A stretch of 64,000 nucleotides of DNA. It comes from Polaribacter sp. GTDB taxonomy: Bacteria > Bacteroidota > Bacteroidia > Flavobacteriales > Flavobacteriaceae. A model generated the notes under the pieces. It did not search any database. It had not been told where the DNA came from and saw only the letters and a list, made by a program, of their open reading frames with translations. Each line of letters opens with the position of its first letter. The stretch's first letter is position 1. Of this stretch, positions 26,352 through 35,978 are shown in pieces. The position numbers and the translations under genes are program-made. The DNA lies in NCBI RefSeq assembly GCF_024639685.1, contig NZ_JAHEHX010000022.1, positions 1-64,000 on the forward strand, read 5' to 3'.

Positions 26352-27998
26352 ATGCAAATAATAACATTTTTAGGTTTTACTGCTTTAGTAGCAGTAATAT
26401 CATATTTAGCCACAAGAAAAACAGTAGAAGATTCTTCAGACGGTTATTTTTTAGGAGGAAGAAGTTTAACTGCAGGAGTTATTGCGGGTTCTTTATTACT
26501 AACCAATTTGTCAACAGAACAAATTGTGGGCTTAAATGGTGCTGCATACACAAGTGGCCTATCTGTTATGGTTTGGGAAACTTTAGCTGCAATTGCTATG
26601 ATAATTACAGCCGTTTATTTATTACCAAAATATTTAAAAAGTGGCCTTACAACTGTTCCTGGATTTTTAGAAAAACGGTTTGATGTTAGTACTAAAACAT
26701 TCACTTCAATTTTATTTTTAACAGGGTACGTTGTTGTGCTTTTACCTGTTATTTTGTATTCAGGATCTTTGGCCATAAGTGGTATGTTTGATGTTCCTTT
26801 ACTTTTAGGGGTAACACATAAACAATCAATTTGGATTTGTGTTTGGGGAATTGGAATTATTGGTTCCATTTATGCAGTATTTGGTGGGCTAAAAGCAGTT
26901 GCTATTTCAGATTCAATTAATGCAATTGGTTTGTTAGTAGGCGGTTTATTGATTCCTATTTTTGGTTTAATTATGATTGGTGATGGAAGTTTATTTAATG
27001 GATTAAATATACTAGTTACTGAAAATCCTGATAAGTTTAACTCAATTGGTGGTAAAACAGATCCTGTGCCATTCTACACTATTTTTACAGGTATGATGTT
27101 AGTTCAATTGTTTTATTGGGGTACAAATCAACAAATAATTCAAAGAGCACTAGGAGCTAAAGATTTAAAAGAAGGTCAAAAAGGATTATTATTAGCCTCA
27201 TTTATTAAAATTCTAGGGCCTTTAATCGTGGTCCTACCTGGCTTAATTGCGTATCATATTTTTGAAGGAAATTTAGAAACAGTGGATAGTGCTTATCCAA
27301 TGTTAGTAAAAAAAGTACTACCACCAGAATGGGTTGGTTTTTTTGCAGCAGTATTGTTTGGTGCCATTTTAAGTTCTTTTAATAGCGTTTTAAATAGTTC
27401 CGTTACGTTATTTGGAATCGATGTTTACAAACAACATATTAACAAAGAAGCAAATGAAAAAACCGTTGTAAAATATGGTAAAATTTTTGGAGTAATATTA
27501 GCAATTGCTGCAATGTTTATTGCACCATTAATCGCAAATGCAGGTAGTTTGTTTGATTATTTACAGGAAATTAACGGCATTTATAGCATTCCAATTCTAA
27601 CAATTATTGTTGTCGGTTTTACAACTAAAAAAGTGCCGGCTATAGCGGCTAAAATAGGTTTGTTGTCAGGGGGTTTATTATACATAATAAGTCAGTTTTT
27701 ACTTCAACCTTATTTTGTCAATTTAGCTATAGATAATGCTAAATTAGAGGGAATTACAGAAGTCTCAGAATTAGCACTTATTAAATCGCTAGCATATCCT
27801 CATTTTTTAGATGTCATGGCCATTTTATTCGTATTAAATATCTTTATTATGTTAATCATTGGTAAGTTAAGACCAAGAGAAATTCCTTACAAACAAGCAT
27901 ATACAAAACAAGTGGATATTTCTCCTTGGAAATATGTTCACATTGCTGGGGTATTCATATCATTAATTGTAATATTAATCTATATTTATTTTGCATAG
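26352..27998 (+). CDS. Sodium/solute symporter (SSS/SLC5 family), probably for galactose or a related sugar
   Basis: 548 residues with about 14 hydrophobic helices. Family landmarks: YFLGGRSLTAGVIAGSLLLTNLSTEQ near residues 34-60 (the SSS helix-1 signature region) and the central GTNQQIIQRALGAKDLKEGQKG. SSS proteins couple solute uptake to sodium across the inner membrane. Position between a GH2 enzyme and galK/galT suggests uptake of galactose or a close sugar. A second, MFS-type sugar carrier is at 30607, so import may be redundant. Confidence 0.85.
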   Translation: MQIITFLGFTALVAVISYLATRKTVEDSSDGYFLGGRSLTAGVIAGSLLLTNLSTEQIVGLNGAAYTSGLSVMVWETLAAIAMIITAVYLLPKYLKSGLTTVPGFLEKRFDVSTKTFTSILFLTGYVVVLLPVILYSGSLAISGMFDVPLLLGVTHKQSIWICVWGIGIIGSIYAVFGGLKAVAISDSINAIGLLVGGLLIPIFGLIMIGDGSLFNGLNILVTENPDKFNSIGGKTDPVPFYTIFTGMMLVQLFYWGTNQQIIQRALGAKDLKEGQKGLLLASFIKILGPLIVVLPGLIAYHIFEGNLETVDSAYPMLVKKVLPPEWVGFFAAVLFGAILSSFNSVLNSSVTLFGIDVYKQHINKEANEKTVVKYGKIFGVILAIAAMFIAPLIANAGSLFDYLQEINGIYSIPILTIIVVGFTTKKVPAIAAKIGLLSGGLLYIISQFLLQPYFVNLAIDNAKLEGITEVSELALIKSLAYPHFLDVMAILFVLNIFIMLIIGKLRPREIPYKQAYTKQVDISPWKYVHIAGVFISLIVILIYIYFA

Positions 27999-28075
27999 TA
28001 TAAAAAAAACTTTGGCAGAAGATCTAATCTCTGAATGAGTTTTACAAAAACAAACATCAGAAGTTTTTTACACCC

Positions 28076-28267
28076 AAATTTCAGATTGAAATCTCATCAG
28101 ACCAAATCGAAAACTATTTGCAATTATATACTCCTAAAGATTTGTCATTAACTGCTATAGAGACCATGACTGGGGTATCAAATAGTTTTAACAATAAAAT
28201 TGGATTAAAGACTTTAAAACCCGATCAAATTTATTCGGTAACATAGAGTGTAAAATTAAACAAGTAA
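28076..28267 (+). pseudogene. Remnant of an aldose 1-epimerase C-terminus
   Basis: The frame reads YLQLYTPKDLS, then AIETMTGVSNSFNN, then GLKTLKPDQIYSVT and a stop codon, then SVKLNK. This is the end of galactose mutarotase (compare AIEPLTGLPNNFNY in the second galM pseudogene at 31958). The rest of the gene is gone. Confidence 0.65.
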
Positions 28268-28283
28268 CAAAATAACATATTTA

Positions 28284-29432
28284 ATGATTCGTAATCTAAT
28301 ACAGCAAGTAAAAGAAGAGTTTAAAAAAACATTTAAAAAAGAACCAATATGTGTTTTTTCACCCGGAAGGATCAATATTATTGGAGAGCATACCGATTAT
28401 AATGATGGATTTGTATTTCCGGCTGCAGTAGATAAAGGTATTGTAGCTGCAATACAAAAAAGTGACAGAGGTAGTTGTACAGCAGTTGCCTTAGATTTAG
28501 ATAGCACCATCGAATTTGAGTTAGATAAACTAAAACCATCTAAAAAGGGAAGTTGGGAAAATTATGTGTTTGGTGTAGTTGCAGAGATTCAGAATAGAAA
28601 TAAAATTATTGGAGATTTTTACATCATTTTTAAAGGAAATATTCCTGGAGGTGCTGGCATGTCTTCTTCTGCAGCTTTAGAAAATTCAGTAGTTTTTGGC
28701 TTAAATGAACTTTTTGATTTAGGCTTAACTAAGCACGAAATGATTTTAATATCACAAAAAGCAGAACACAATTACGTTGGCGTCAATTGCGGCATCATGG
28801 ATCAATATGCAAGTATGTTTGGTATAAAAGACAATGCATTGCATTTAGATTGTAGAACCATACAGTCTAAACCTTATAAAATTGATTTTAAAGACCATCA
28901 ATTCATATTAATCAACACCAATGTGAAGCATACTCTATCAGAAAGTGCTTATAATGATAGACGTTCTGCTTGCGAAAATATTTCAGCATTACTTGGTATT
29001 AAAGCGTTAAGAGATGCCACAGAGGCAGATTTAGAAAAAATAATTGAAAAAGTTACCCCATCAAATTACAGAAAAGCATTGTATGTAATTCAAGAAAATG
29101 AGCGTACTTTAAAAGCTGCTAAAGCTATTGAAGATAATGATTTAGAAAGGTTAGGAAAATTGATATATCAATCTCATGCAGGATTATTGGACCAATATAA
29201 AGTAAGTTGTGATGAGTTAGATTTTTTAGTAGCACAAGCAAAGAAAAATAAGCATGTTTTAGGAGCAAGAATGATGGGTGGTGGTTTTGGTGGCTGTACG
29301 ATTAATTTAATTGCAAGAACAGAAGTTAATGGATTTACAGAGACGGTTTCTAAGGCCTATAAAAAGAAATATGGTAAAGAATGTTCTATCTACTTTATAG
29401 AACTTTCTCAAGGAACTCATTTAGTAAAATAA
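28284..29432 (+). CDS. galK: Galactokinase
   Basis: 382 residues, the full family length. GHMP-kinase signatures: GRINIIGEHTDY at residues 28-39 (galactokinase signature), PGGAGMSSSA at 121-130 (ATP-binding loop) and ARMMGGGFGGCTINL near 330-345. It phosphorylates galactose at C1 as the first step of the Leloir pathway in the cytoplasm. galT follows 9 nt later. The epimerase remnant just upstream suggests a former galM-galK-galT order. Confidence 0.95.
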   Translation: MIRNLIQQVKEEFKKTFKKEPICVFSPGRINIIGEHTDYNDGFVFPAAVDKGIVAAIQKSDRGSCTAVALDLDSTIEFELDKLKPSKKGSWENYVFGVVAEIQNRNKIIGDFYIIFKGNIPGGAGMSSSAALENSVVFGLNELFDLGLTKHEMILISQKAEHNYVGVNCGIMDQYASMFGIKDNALHLDCRTIQSKPYKIDFKDHQFILINTNVKHTLSESAYNDRRSACENISALLGIKALRDATEADLEKIIEKVTPSNYRKALYVIQENERTLKAAKAIEDNDLERLGKLIYQSHAGLLDQYKVSCDELDFLVAQAKKNKHVLGARMMGGGFGGCTINLIARTEVNGFTETVSKAYKKKYGKECSIYFIELSQGTHLVK

Positions 29433-29441
29433 ATTATAAAA

Positions 29442-30467
29442 ATGAACAATTTAAATTTACAAAATTACTCACACAAAAGATTCAACATCCTAACAGGTGA
29501 ATGGGTTTTGGTTTCTCCTCATAGAGCAAAACGTCCTTGGCAAGGTCAAAATGAAGAAATTTCAACAAAAAAAAGACCCTCTTATGATAAATCATGTTAT
29601 TTATGTGCAACTAATACAAGAATTAGTGGAGATGTAAATCCTGATTATAAAGACGTGTTTATTTTTACCAACGATTTTGCTGCATTGCAAAAAGATTCGC
29701 CTTCCTTCCAAGTAAATGATGGTTTGTTAAGAGCCCAGAGCGAAACAGGGATTTGTAAAGTTATTTGTTTTAGCCCAGATCATTCAAAAAGTTTGGCGGA
29801 AATGGAGGTTGATGACATTAAAAAAGTAGTGAACGCTTGGCAAAAAGAATACAAATATTTGGGTGATAATGAGATAATTAACTATGTGCAGATTTTTGAG
29901 AACAAAGGTGCGGTAATGGGTTGTAGTAACCCTCATCCTCATGGACAAATTTGGAGCCAATCTTCCTTGCCAAATGAGGTAGACAAAAAAGACCACCACC
30001 AAAACGACTATTTTAAAATAAATAAAAGAGGTCTGCTAGAAGATTACCTAGCACAAGAATTAGCTACCAAAGAGCGTATTATTTTTGAAAACGATGATTT
30101 TGTTGCATTAGTTCCATTTTGGGCAATTTGGCCTTTTGAGGTTATGATTGCTCCAAAAAAACAACAGAAAAACATTTTAGCACTATCAGATCAAGGTGCC
30201 AAAAATTATGCAGAGGCGATTTCTGTAATCACAAAAGCTTATGATAAATTATTCAATACTTCTTTTCCATATTCAAGTGGAATACATCAAGCACCAACAA
30301 ATGGTAAAGATAATAATCATTGGCATTGGCACATGAGCTTTTATCCTCCTTTACTCAGAAGTGCAACTGTAAAGAAGTTTATGGTAGGTTACGAAATGTT
30401 TGGCTCTCCACAAAGAGATATTACAGCAGAAATTGCAGCAAAAAAATTAAGAGATTTGACTTTGTAA
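29442..30467 (+). CDS. galT: Galactose-1-phosphate uridylyltransferase
   Basis: 341 residues. The catalytic H-P-H-G-Q motif is at residues 165-169, with His167 the nucleophile, inside MGCSNPHPHGQIW. CYLC near residue 48 supplies two zinc-site cysteines, and WHWHMSFYPPLLRS near 290-303 is the usual C-terminal motif. It exchanges galactose 1-phosphate with UDP-glucose. The gene lies in an operon with galK (9-nt gap). galE is not in this window. Confidence 0.95.
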   Translation: MNNLNLQNYSHKRFNILTGEWVLVSPHRAKRPWQGQNEEISTKKRPSYDKSCYLCATNTRISGDVNPDYKDVFIFTNDFAALQKDSPSFQVNDGLLRAQSETGICKVICFSPDHSKSLAEMEVDDIKKVVNAWQKEYKYLGDNEIINYVQIFENKGAVMGCSNPHPHGQIWSQSSLPNEVDKKDHHQNDYFKINKRGLLEDYLAQELATKERIIFENDDFVALVPFWAIWPFEVMIAPKKQQKNILALSDQGAKNYAEAISVITKAYDKLFNTSFPYSSGIHQAPTNGKDNNHWHWHMSFYPPLLRSATVKKFMVGYEMFGSPQRDITAEIAAKKLRDLTL

Positions 30468-30606
30468 TACAATACATTTAATTACACGTAGTTATGGTTT
30501 CACTTATTCTTATAAAATATTTAAGAAGCTAAAATTAGGCTAAGAGGTTTTTTTAGTTTATAAGTCAATCAAATCTTATATATTTACTTCCAATCAACCT
30601 CAAAAA

Positions 30607-31929
30607 ATGACTATAATACCTTCAAAAAATAAGACTTTAGTACCTATTATCATTATTGCTGGCCTGTTTTTTATCTTTGGCTTTGTTACTTGGATTAATG
30701 GGGCATTAATTCCGTTTATGAAAACCATAAATGAACTTACAGATGCAGAATCTTATTTAGTAGCCTCAGCTTCATACATTTCTTTTGTGGTAATGGCTTT
30801 GCCAGCGTCTTCTATAATTAATAAAATAGGATACAAAAAAGGAATGTCTTTAGGGTTAATAATTATGGCAATAGGAGCATTGGTTTTTATACCAGCAGCA
30901 AACGCCAGAACCTATTGGATGTTTTTAGCGGCTATTTTTATACAAGGAGCAGGAATGACTTTGTTACAAACTGCGTCTAACCCATATATTACTATTTTAG
31001 GCCATTTAGAAAGTGCTGCAAAACGGATTGCAATAATGGGTATTGCTAATAAAGTTGCAGGAGCTTTAGGTTCTGTAATTTTTGGTGCTATTTTACTAGC
31101 TGGTATAGATGAAATAAAAGACAAATTACTTAAAGTAGGTGCCACTGAAAAAGCCAGTTTATTAGACACAATGGCTGATAGTGTAGTTGCACCTTATATT
31201 GCAATGTCTGTAGCTCTTTTTGTACTTGGTGTACTAATAAGGAAAGCCCCTTTACCAAATGTAGCAGCTACACCAATAGAAGAACATACGTCAGCACAAA
31301 AAACAAAAACGAGCATCTTTCAGTTTCCACATTTATGGTTGGGAGTATTGGCGTTGTTTGTGTATGTAGGTGTAGAAGTGGTGGCAGGTGATACCATTAT
31401 TGCCTACGGAATTTCGTTAGACATCCCTGTAGAACAAGCCAAGTTTTTTACCTTATTTACCTTAATGGCTATGGTTGCAACCTATGCGTTAGGCGTTGTT
31501 TTAATTCCTAAATATATCAGTCAAGCTTTGGCCTTAAAAGCAAGTGCAGTTTTAGGGATAGTTTTCTCTTTTTGTATTGTGTTTACCACTGGTTTTACCT
31601 CTGTTTTATGTGTTGCAGCTTTAGGGATTGCAAACGCTTTAGTTTGGCCTGCAATTTGGCCTTTAGCTTTAACTGGACTAGGTAAATTTACCAAAACTGC
31701 ATCGGCATTTTTAATCATGGCAATTTCTGGAGGGGCAATAATTCCGCCTTTATACGGGGCTTTAGTAGACCAACAAAAAGAAAGATTATTAATGGACGGC
31801 GTAAATGAAATTTCAGCCATGGCAGAGGCTGCCTCTTTTGGATATTGGATTCTAATTCCTTGTTATTTAATTATTTGCTATTACGCTTTTTGGGGCCATA
31901 AAGTAGGCTTAACAAGTGTCACATCTTAA
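30607..31929 (+). CDS. Sugar MFS transporter (FucP/GluP-type)
   Basis: 440 residues with 12 predicted membrane helices. FFIFGFVTWINGALIPFMK at residues 17-35 and LQTASNPYITILG at about 119-131 are landmarks of the glucose/galactose and fucose proton symporters. The place between galT and a galM pseudogene supports galactose or glucose uptake across the inner membrane. The 139-nt gap before it may carry its own promoter, but I see no strong TAnnTTTG. Confidence 0.85.
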   Translation: MTIIPSKNKTLVPIIIIAGLFFIFGFVTWINGALIPFMKTINELTDAESYLVASASYISFVVMALPASSIINKIGYKKGMSLGLIIMAIGALVFIPAANARTYWMFLAAIFIQGAGMTLLQTASNPYITILGHLESAAKRIAIMGIANKVAGALGSVIFGAILLAGIDEIKDKLLKVGATEKASLLDTMADSVVAPYIAMSVALFVLGVLIRKAPLPNVAATPIEEHTSAQKTKTSIFQFPHLWLGVLALFVYVGVEVVAGDTIIAYGISLDIPVEQAKFFTLFTLMAMVATYALGVVLIPKYISQALALKASAVLGIVFSFCIVFTTGFTSVLCVAALGIANALVWPAIWPLALTGLGKFTKTASAFLIMAISGGAIIPPLYGALVDQQKERLLMDGVNEISAMAEAASFGYWILIPCYLIICYYAFWGHKVGLTSVTS

Positions 31930-31957
31930 AATAGTTATTCATATTTAAAAAGTTGCT

Positions 31958-32845
31958 GTGTTTAAAATTAATAAGTTAAAAGAAAATGATTTTACAATTG
32001 TAGAATTATCTAATGCATGTAAAAAGTCATTTGCTAAAATTTGTTTAAATGAAGGCACGAGAGTTGTATTTTTAGATTTAAATGCAAAAAGCATAATAGA
32101 AGAGCAGGCTGATTTTGAACATAAAGATCCGTATGCTTCCGCTATTTTATTTCCGTTTGCAGGTAGAATAGAAAACGGAACCTATAGTTTTAAGACTAAA
32201 GAATACCAACTGAATCGCAATCATAAAAACAATGCAATTCATGGTTTGGTTTATGACAAACTGTTTGTAATTGCTTCATTAGATGAGCAGCAAGATTGCT
32301 GTACTGTTACTTTAGAGTACCAAGAAATAGTTCCACAAACCGGTTTCCATTTACCTTTTTAATTGCAATAACGTACACTTTATATGCCAAGAAACTTATA
32401 ACAACAGTTAAGGTAACTAAATACTGACACTAAAGAATTTCCGTTTAGTTTAGGCTGGCACCCTTACTTTAAATTAGAAGATATAGAAAATTCAACTATT
32501 CGTTTAAACTCTTTAAAAAAAGCTGTTGTAAATTCCGAAATTATTCCAACACAGTTAGAGGAAACAATTATTAGGAAGCCTATTTCACTTAAAGAAACCC
32601 TATTAGACGATTGTTTTCTTGTAAAAGAAAATAATGTTACATTAGAAATTTCAACGCATCTTTTACAAATTATTACAGACCAAGAGCCATATTACTTTCA
32701 GGTATTTACACCTAACAATTTACTATTAGTAGCTATAGAGCCATTAACTGGCTTACCGAATAACTTTAATTACTTAGAGGGTTTAAGAGTGTTAAAACCG
32801 AAAGAAAGTTACTCGCAAAATTGGACAATCTTTTTAGAAGATTAA
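31958..32845 (+). pseudogene. galM: Aldose 1-epimerase (galactose mutarotase) with two frameshifts
   Basis: It opens at a GTG (31958) and reads to a stop at 32362 (SAILFPFAGRIENGTYSF, AIHGLVYDK). One T missing from the CCTTTTTAATTG run shifts the frame; the next frame gives LIAITYTLYAKKLITTVKV; one extra A near 32416 restores the first frame, giving TDTKEFPFSLGWHPYFKLED, AIEPLTGLPNNFNY and VLKPKESYSQNW to 32845. Both breaks are single-base changes in homopolymers, and the rest is well conserved, so either decay is very recent or the sequence has errors here. Mutarotation of galactose would be the role. Confidence 0.8.
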
Positions 32846-32862
32846 AACACATTTTTGTGAAT

Positions 32863-32896
32863 AAAAAAACACCTGAGAAGTCTCAAGTGTTTTTTT
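32863..32896 (+). terminator. Bidirectional rho-independent terminator
   Basis: AAAAAAACACCTGAG / CTCAAGTGTTTTTTT hairpin between the convergent galM remnant and the M13 peptidase gene; A and T runs on both sides serve both strands. Confidence 0.85.
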
Positions 32897-32916
32897 ATTT
32901 AAAATAGGTTGCTGAA

Positions 32917-34992
32917 TTACCAAATACGAACTCTATCTTCTGGTTTTAAATACATTTTGTCACCTTCATTTACATCAAAAGCAGCATAAAATGCATCTAC
33001 ATTTTTAAGAGGCATATAAGCTCTAAACATTCCAGGAGCATGAGTATCTGTCATTATTAAATTTTTAAGAGCCTCATCTCTCATTTTAGTTCTCCAGATG
33101 GTGCCCCAAGAAAGGAAAAATCGTTGTTCTGGAGTATAGCCATCTATTTCTTCTGGTCTTCCATTCTTTTCTAAGAAAATTTGCAACCCTTCATAAGCAG
33201 CTTGCACACCACCTAAATCTCCAATGTTTTCCCCTAAGGTAAACTCACCATTTAAGTGCATGCTATCTATAGCAACAATACTATTGTATTGATCTATTAG
33301 TTTTTTACCCGATTTTTTAAATTCTTCAGCATCTTCATCTGTCCACCAGTTTTTAAGATTTCCATCACCATCAAAACGAGCTCCAGAATCATCAAAACTA
33401 TGAGATATTTCATGACCTATAACAGCACCAATTCCGCCATAATTTACAGCTTCATCTGCTCTGTAGTCATAAAAAGGAGGTTGTAAAATTGCTGCAGGAA
33501 ATACAATTTCGTTGTTTACAGGGTTAAAGTAAGCATTTACAGTCTGTGGAGACATACCCCATTCAGTTCTGTCTACTTCTTTACCTAATTTACTCATATT
33601 TTGATTGTATTCCCATTTCGTAACATTAATTACGTTTTCAAAATAAGAGCCACCTTCTTCTAAGCCTTTTACTTGCAATTCAGAATAATCTTTCCATACA
33701 TCTGGATATGCAATTTTAACCGTTAATTTGTGTAATTTTTCTAAAGCTTTTTCTTTAGTAACTTCACTCATCCAAGGCAATTGTGCAATTCTTTTTTCGA
33801 AACCAAGCATTACATTATCTATCATTTCTTCTGCTTTTTTCTTAGCTTCTGGAGGAAACATTTTTTCTACATACAATTTACCTAAAGCTTCACCAATAGC
33901 TCCATTTAAATTATTTAGAGCACGTTCATCTCTTGCACGTTGTTTTTTAGCTCCACGCATTTCTTTACTATAAAACTCCCAGTTTGCAGTTTCTAAATCT
34001 GTAGAAAGCGCACTTAAAGCACTGTTAATTGTGTTCCAACGTAATACTAATTTGATATCTTCTACTGAACTATTTTCAAAAATGTTACTCATTGCTTTAA
34101 AGTAGCCTAAATCTGTTACAATAACAGTTTCTATGTCTCCAACACCAATACCTTCTAAATGCGCAGGCCAATCTATGGCTGGTGCTAATTTTTGAAGTTC
34201 TTCTACAGACATTGGGTTGTAAAGTTTTCTAATATCTCTGCTTTCTTCTTTAGTCATCATTGGTGCTGCTAAACTTTTTTCAAAAGCCACAATTGTAGCC
34301 GCATTTTGTTTTGCAGTTGTTGCATCATCACCAAATTCTTGTAACATTTTAGCTACAAATATTTCATATTTTTCTAGTTTGTCTTTTACATTAGCATCAA
34401 CATAATAATCTCTGGTTAGGCCTAAAGAACCTCCACTCATGTAACCTGCATACTGACTACTGTTTTTAAGGTCATTAAAAACGCCAAAACCGTAAAAACC
34501 TCCTCCTCCATAAGAAGCCATATTTGTTAAATAGGTTTCTACATCTGCTTTTGTTACAATTTCATCAATTTTAGATAAATAAGGCATTACTGGTGCTTTG
34601 CCTTGTTTGTTTCTTTCAACAGTATCCATTATGGTTTCATAATAATTTACTGCTTTTTCTTGATCGGAATCTATTTCATTTCCTTGTGCATCTTTAATCT
34701 TTGGAAAATCTCTTTCTTCAATATCGTCATTTAAAATTTCTAAAACATCTGCATCTGTTTTTTTACGAAGCTGATTAAATCCACCCCAAGAAGTTTGGTC
34801 GTCAGGAATTTCGGTTTTGTCTAGCCAAGATCCGTTTACGTGTCTAAAGAAATCATCTGTAGGTTTTACAGAAGTATCCATATTTTCTAAAACAATACCA
34901 GCTACTTTCTCTTCTGGTTTATCATTTTTACAAGAAACAAAAGCTATAGAAGCTACAGCAGTTGTGAACAATAGTTTTTGAACGCTTTTCAT
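32917..34992 (-). CDS. M13-family zinc metallopeptidase lipoprotein
   Basis: 691 residues, the usual length for the neprilysin/PepO family. Lipoprotein signal with lipobox FVSC near residue 20. The zinc motif HEISH has His527, Glu528 and His531; the third ligand is Glu588 in GENIGDLGG, with Asp592 as the supporting acid. NAYFNP and the C-terminal tail ending MYLKPEDRVRIW are also typical, although the classical C-terminal W is preceded by RI. It probably degrades peptides at the periplasm or outer surface. Monocistronic, with a shared terminator at its end. Confidence 0.93.
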   Translation of the reverse strand: MKSVQKLLFTTAVASIAFVSCKNDKPEEKVAGIVLENMDTSVKPTDDFFRHVNGSWLDKTEIPDDQTSWGGFNQLRKKTDADVLEILNDDIEERDFPKIKDAQGNEIDSDQEKAVNYYETIMDTVERNKQGKAPVMPYLSKIDEIVTKADVETYLTNMASYGGGGFYGFGVFNDLKNSSQYAGYMSGGSLGLTRDYYVDANVKDKLEKYEIFVAKMLQEFGDDATTAKQNAATIVAFEKSLAAPMMTKEESRDIRKLYNPMSVEELQKLAPAIDWPAHLEGIGVGDIETVIVTDLGYFKAMSNIFENSSVEDIKLVLRWNTINSALSALSTDLETANWEFYSKEMRGAKKQRARDERALNNLNGAIGEALGKLYVEKMFPPEAKKKAEEMIDNVMLGFEKRIAQLPWMSEVTKEKALEKLHKLTVKIAYPDVWKDYSELQVKGLEEGGSYFENVINVTKWEYNQNMSKLGKEVDRTEWGMSPQTVNAYFNPVNNEIVFPAAILQPPFYDYRADEAVNYGGIGAVIGHEISHSFDDSGARFDGDGNLKNWWTDEDAEEFKKSGKKLIDQYNSIVAIDSMHLNGEFTLGENIGDLGGVQAAYEGLQIFLEKNGRPEEIDGYTPEQRFFLSWGTIWRTKMRDEALKNLIMTDTHAPGMFRAYMPLKNVDAFYAAFDVNEGDKMYLKPEDRVRIW

Positions 34993-35107
34993 TATTTCTA
35001 TTTTTGATTAATTGATTATTAGTTGCTTAATTCTAAAAATGTTACAGCAAATTAACATATAAATTTCAAAAAATGGTGTTTTGTAAGAATTTTAAATATG
35101 CTTCGAC

Positions 35108-35115
35108 TAAATTTG
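35108..35115 (+). promoter_or_regulatory. Possible -7 promoter element of the thioredoxin gene
   Basis: TAAATTTG, 19 nt before the ATG. A TTTTG at 35079-35083 is the nearest -33 candidate, a little far away (24 nt). Confidence 0.4.
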
Positions 35116-35134
35116 TGCTAAATTATAAAACAAT

Positions 35135-35494
35135 ATGACAGAGAATTTAACGAAAGAAACGTTTTTAGAAAAGGTATTTAATTTTAAGGAAAATAAAGAA
35201 TGGAAGTTTGAGGGTAAAAGACCTGCAGTAATAGATTTTTATGCAGATTGGTGTGGGCCATGTAAAATGTTGGCACCAATTTTAGAAGAACTTTCAGAAG
35301 AATATGGAGATAAAATTGATATCTATAAAGTAGACACAGAAGCAGAGCAAGAACTTTCTGCTGCATTTGCAATTAGAAGCATACCTTCTATGCTATTTTG
35401 TCCTGCAGAAGGAGAACCACAAATGGCAAATGGAGCTTTACCAAAAGCAGATTTAGAAAGAGTTATTAGCGAAGTTTTAAAAGTAGAGAAATAG
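35135..35494 (+). CDS. Thioredoxin
   Basis: 119 residues, no signal peptide, so cytoplasmic. Active site W-C-G-P-C-K at residues 39-44, with IDFYADWCGPCKMLAP around it and the cis-Pro in RSIPSML. The N-terminal extension of about 20 residues (KETFLEKVFNFKENKEW) is usual for flavobacterial forms. A general disulfide reductase. Likely monocistronic; a terminator follows. Confidence 0.93.
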   Translation: MTENLTKETFLEKVFNFKENKEWKFEGKRPAVIDFYADWCGPCKMLAPILEELSEEYGDKIDIYKVDTEAEQELSAAFAIRSIPSMLFCPAEGEPQMANGALPKADLERVISEVLKVEK

Positions 35495-35516
35495 AAGAAT
35501 CTACTACAGAATTTAT

Positions 35517-35542
35517 AGCCTGAAATTTATTTTAGGCTTTTT
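35517..35542 (+). terminator. Rho-independent terminator after the thioredoxin gene
   Basis: AGCCT / AGGCT stem (loop about 11 nt) followed by T6. Confidence 0.7.
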
Positions 35543-35593
35543 TATGCAAAAAACTTATATACCTAAGTTTTTTATGCATTAGAAAATTATGTA

Positions 35594-35601
35594 TATATTT
35601 G
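35594..35601 (+). promoter_or_regulatory. Probable -7 promoter element of the PadR operon
   Basis: TATATTTG fits TAnnTTTG, 28 nt before the ATG at 35629. No clear -33 TTG. Confidence 0.45.
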
Positions 35602-35628
35602 TCATTATTATAGTTAAATAGTTCACTT

Positions 35629-35967
35629 ATGGGAAATCAGAAATTATATAAAGGATCATTACAAACCATCATTTTAAAATTGCTAGCAAGTAATACTAAA
35701 ATGTATGGTTATGAAATTACTCAGAAAGTTAAAGAATTAACCAAAGGTGAATTAAAAATTACAGAAGGTGCTTTGTACCCAGCTTTGCACAAATTAGAGG
35801 CTGACGGTTTACTAGATGTAGAGGTTGCAAAAGTGGGTAATAGACTCCGTAAATATTACAAATTGACAGAAAACGGAACTAGAGAAACTGCCAGTAAATT
35901 AGAAGAAATGCAAGAGTTTTTAAAAACAATGCAGCATTTGGTGAACCCTAAATTTGGTTTAGAATAA
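35629..35967 (+). CDS. PadR-family transcriptional regulator
   Basis: 112 residues, a short PadR (winged helix). LYKGSLQTIILKLLA, MYGYEITQKV, ITEGALYPALHKLEADGLL and RKYYKLTENG are all standard PadR landmarks. It probably represses the downstream operon (duplicated gene, DUF5687 permease, ABC ATPase), as in many Bacteroidota where PadR sits with an ABC exporter. The effector is unknown. Confidence 0.9.
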   Translation: MGNQKLYKGSLQTIILKLLASNTKMYGYEITQKVKELTKGELKITEGALYPALHKLEADGLLDVEVAKVGNRLRKYYKLTENGTRETASKLEEMQEFLKTMQHLVNPKFGLE

Positions 35968-35978
35968 TTTTTGTAGTT

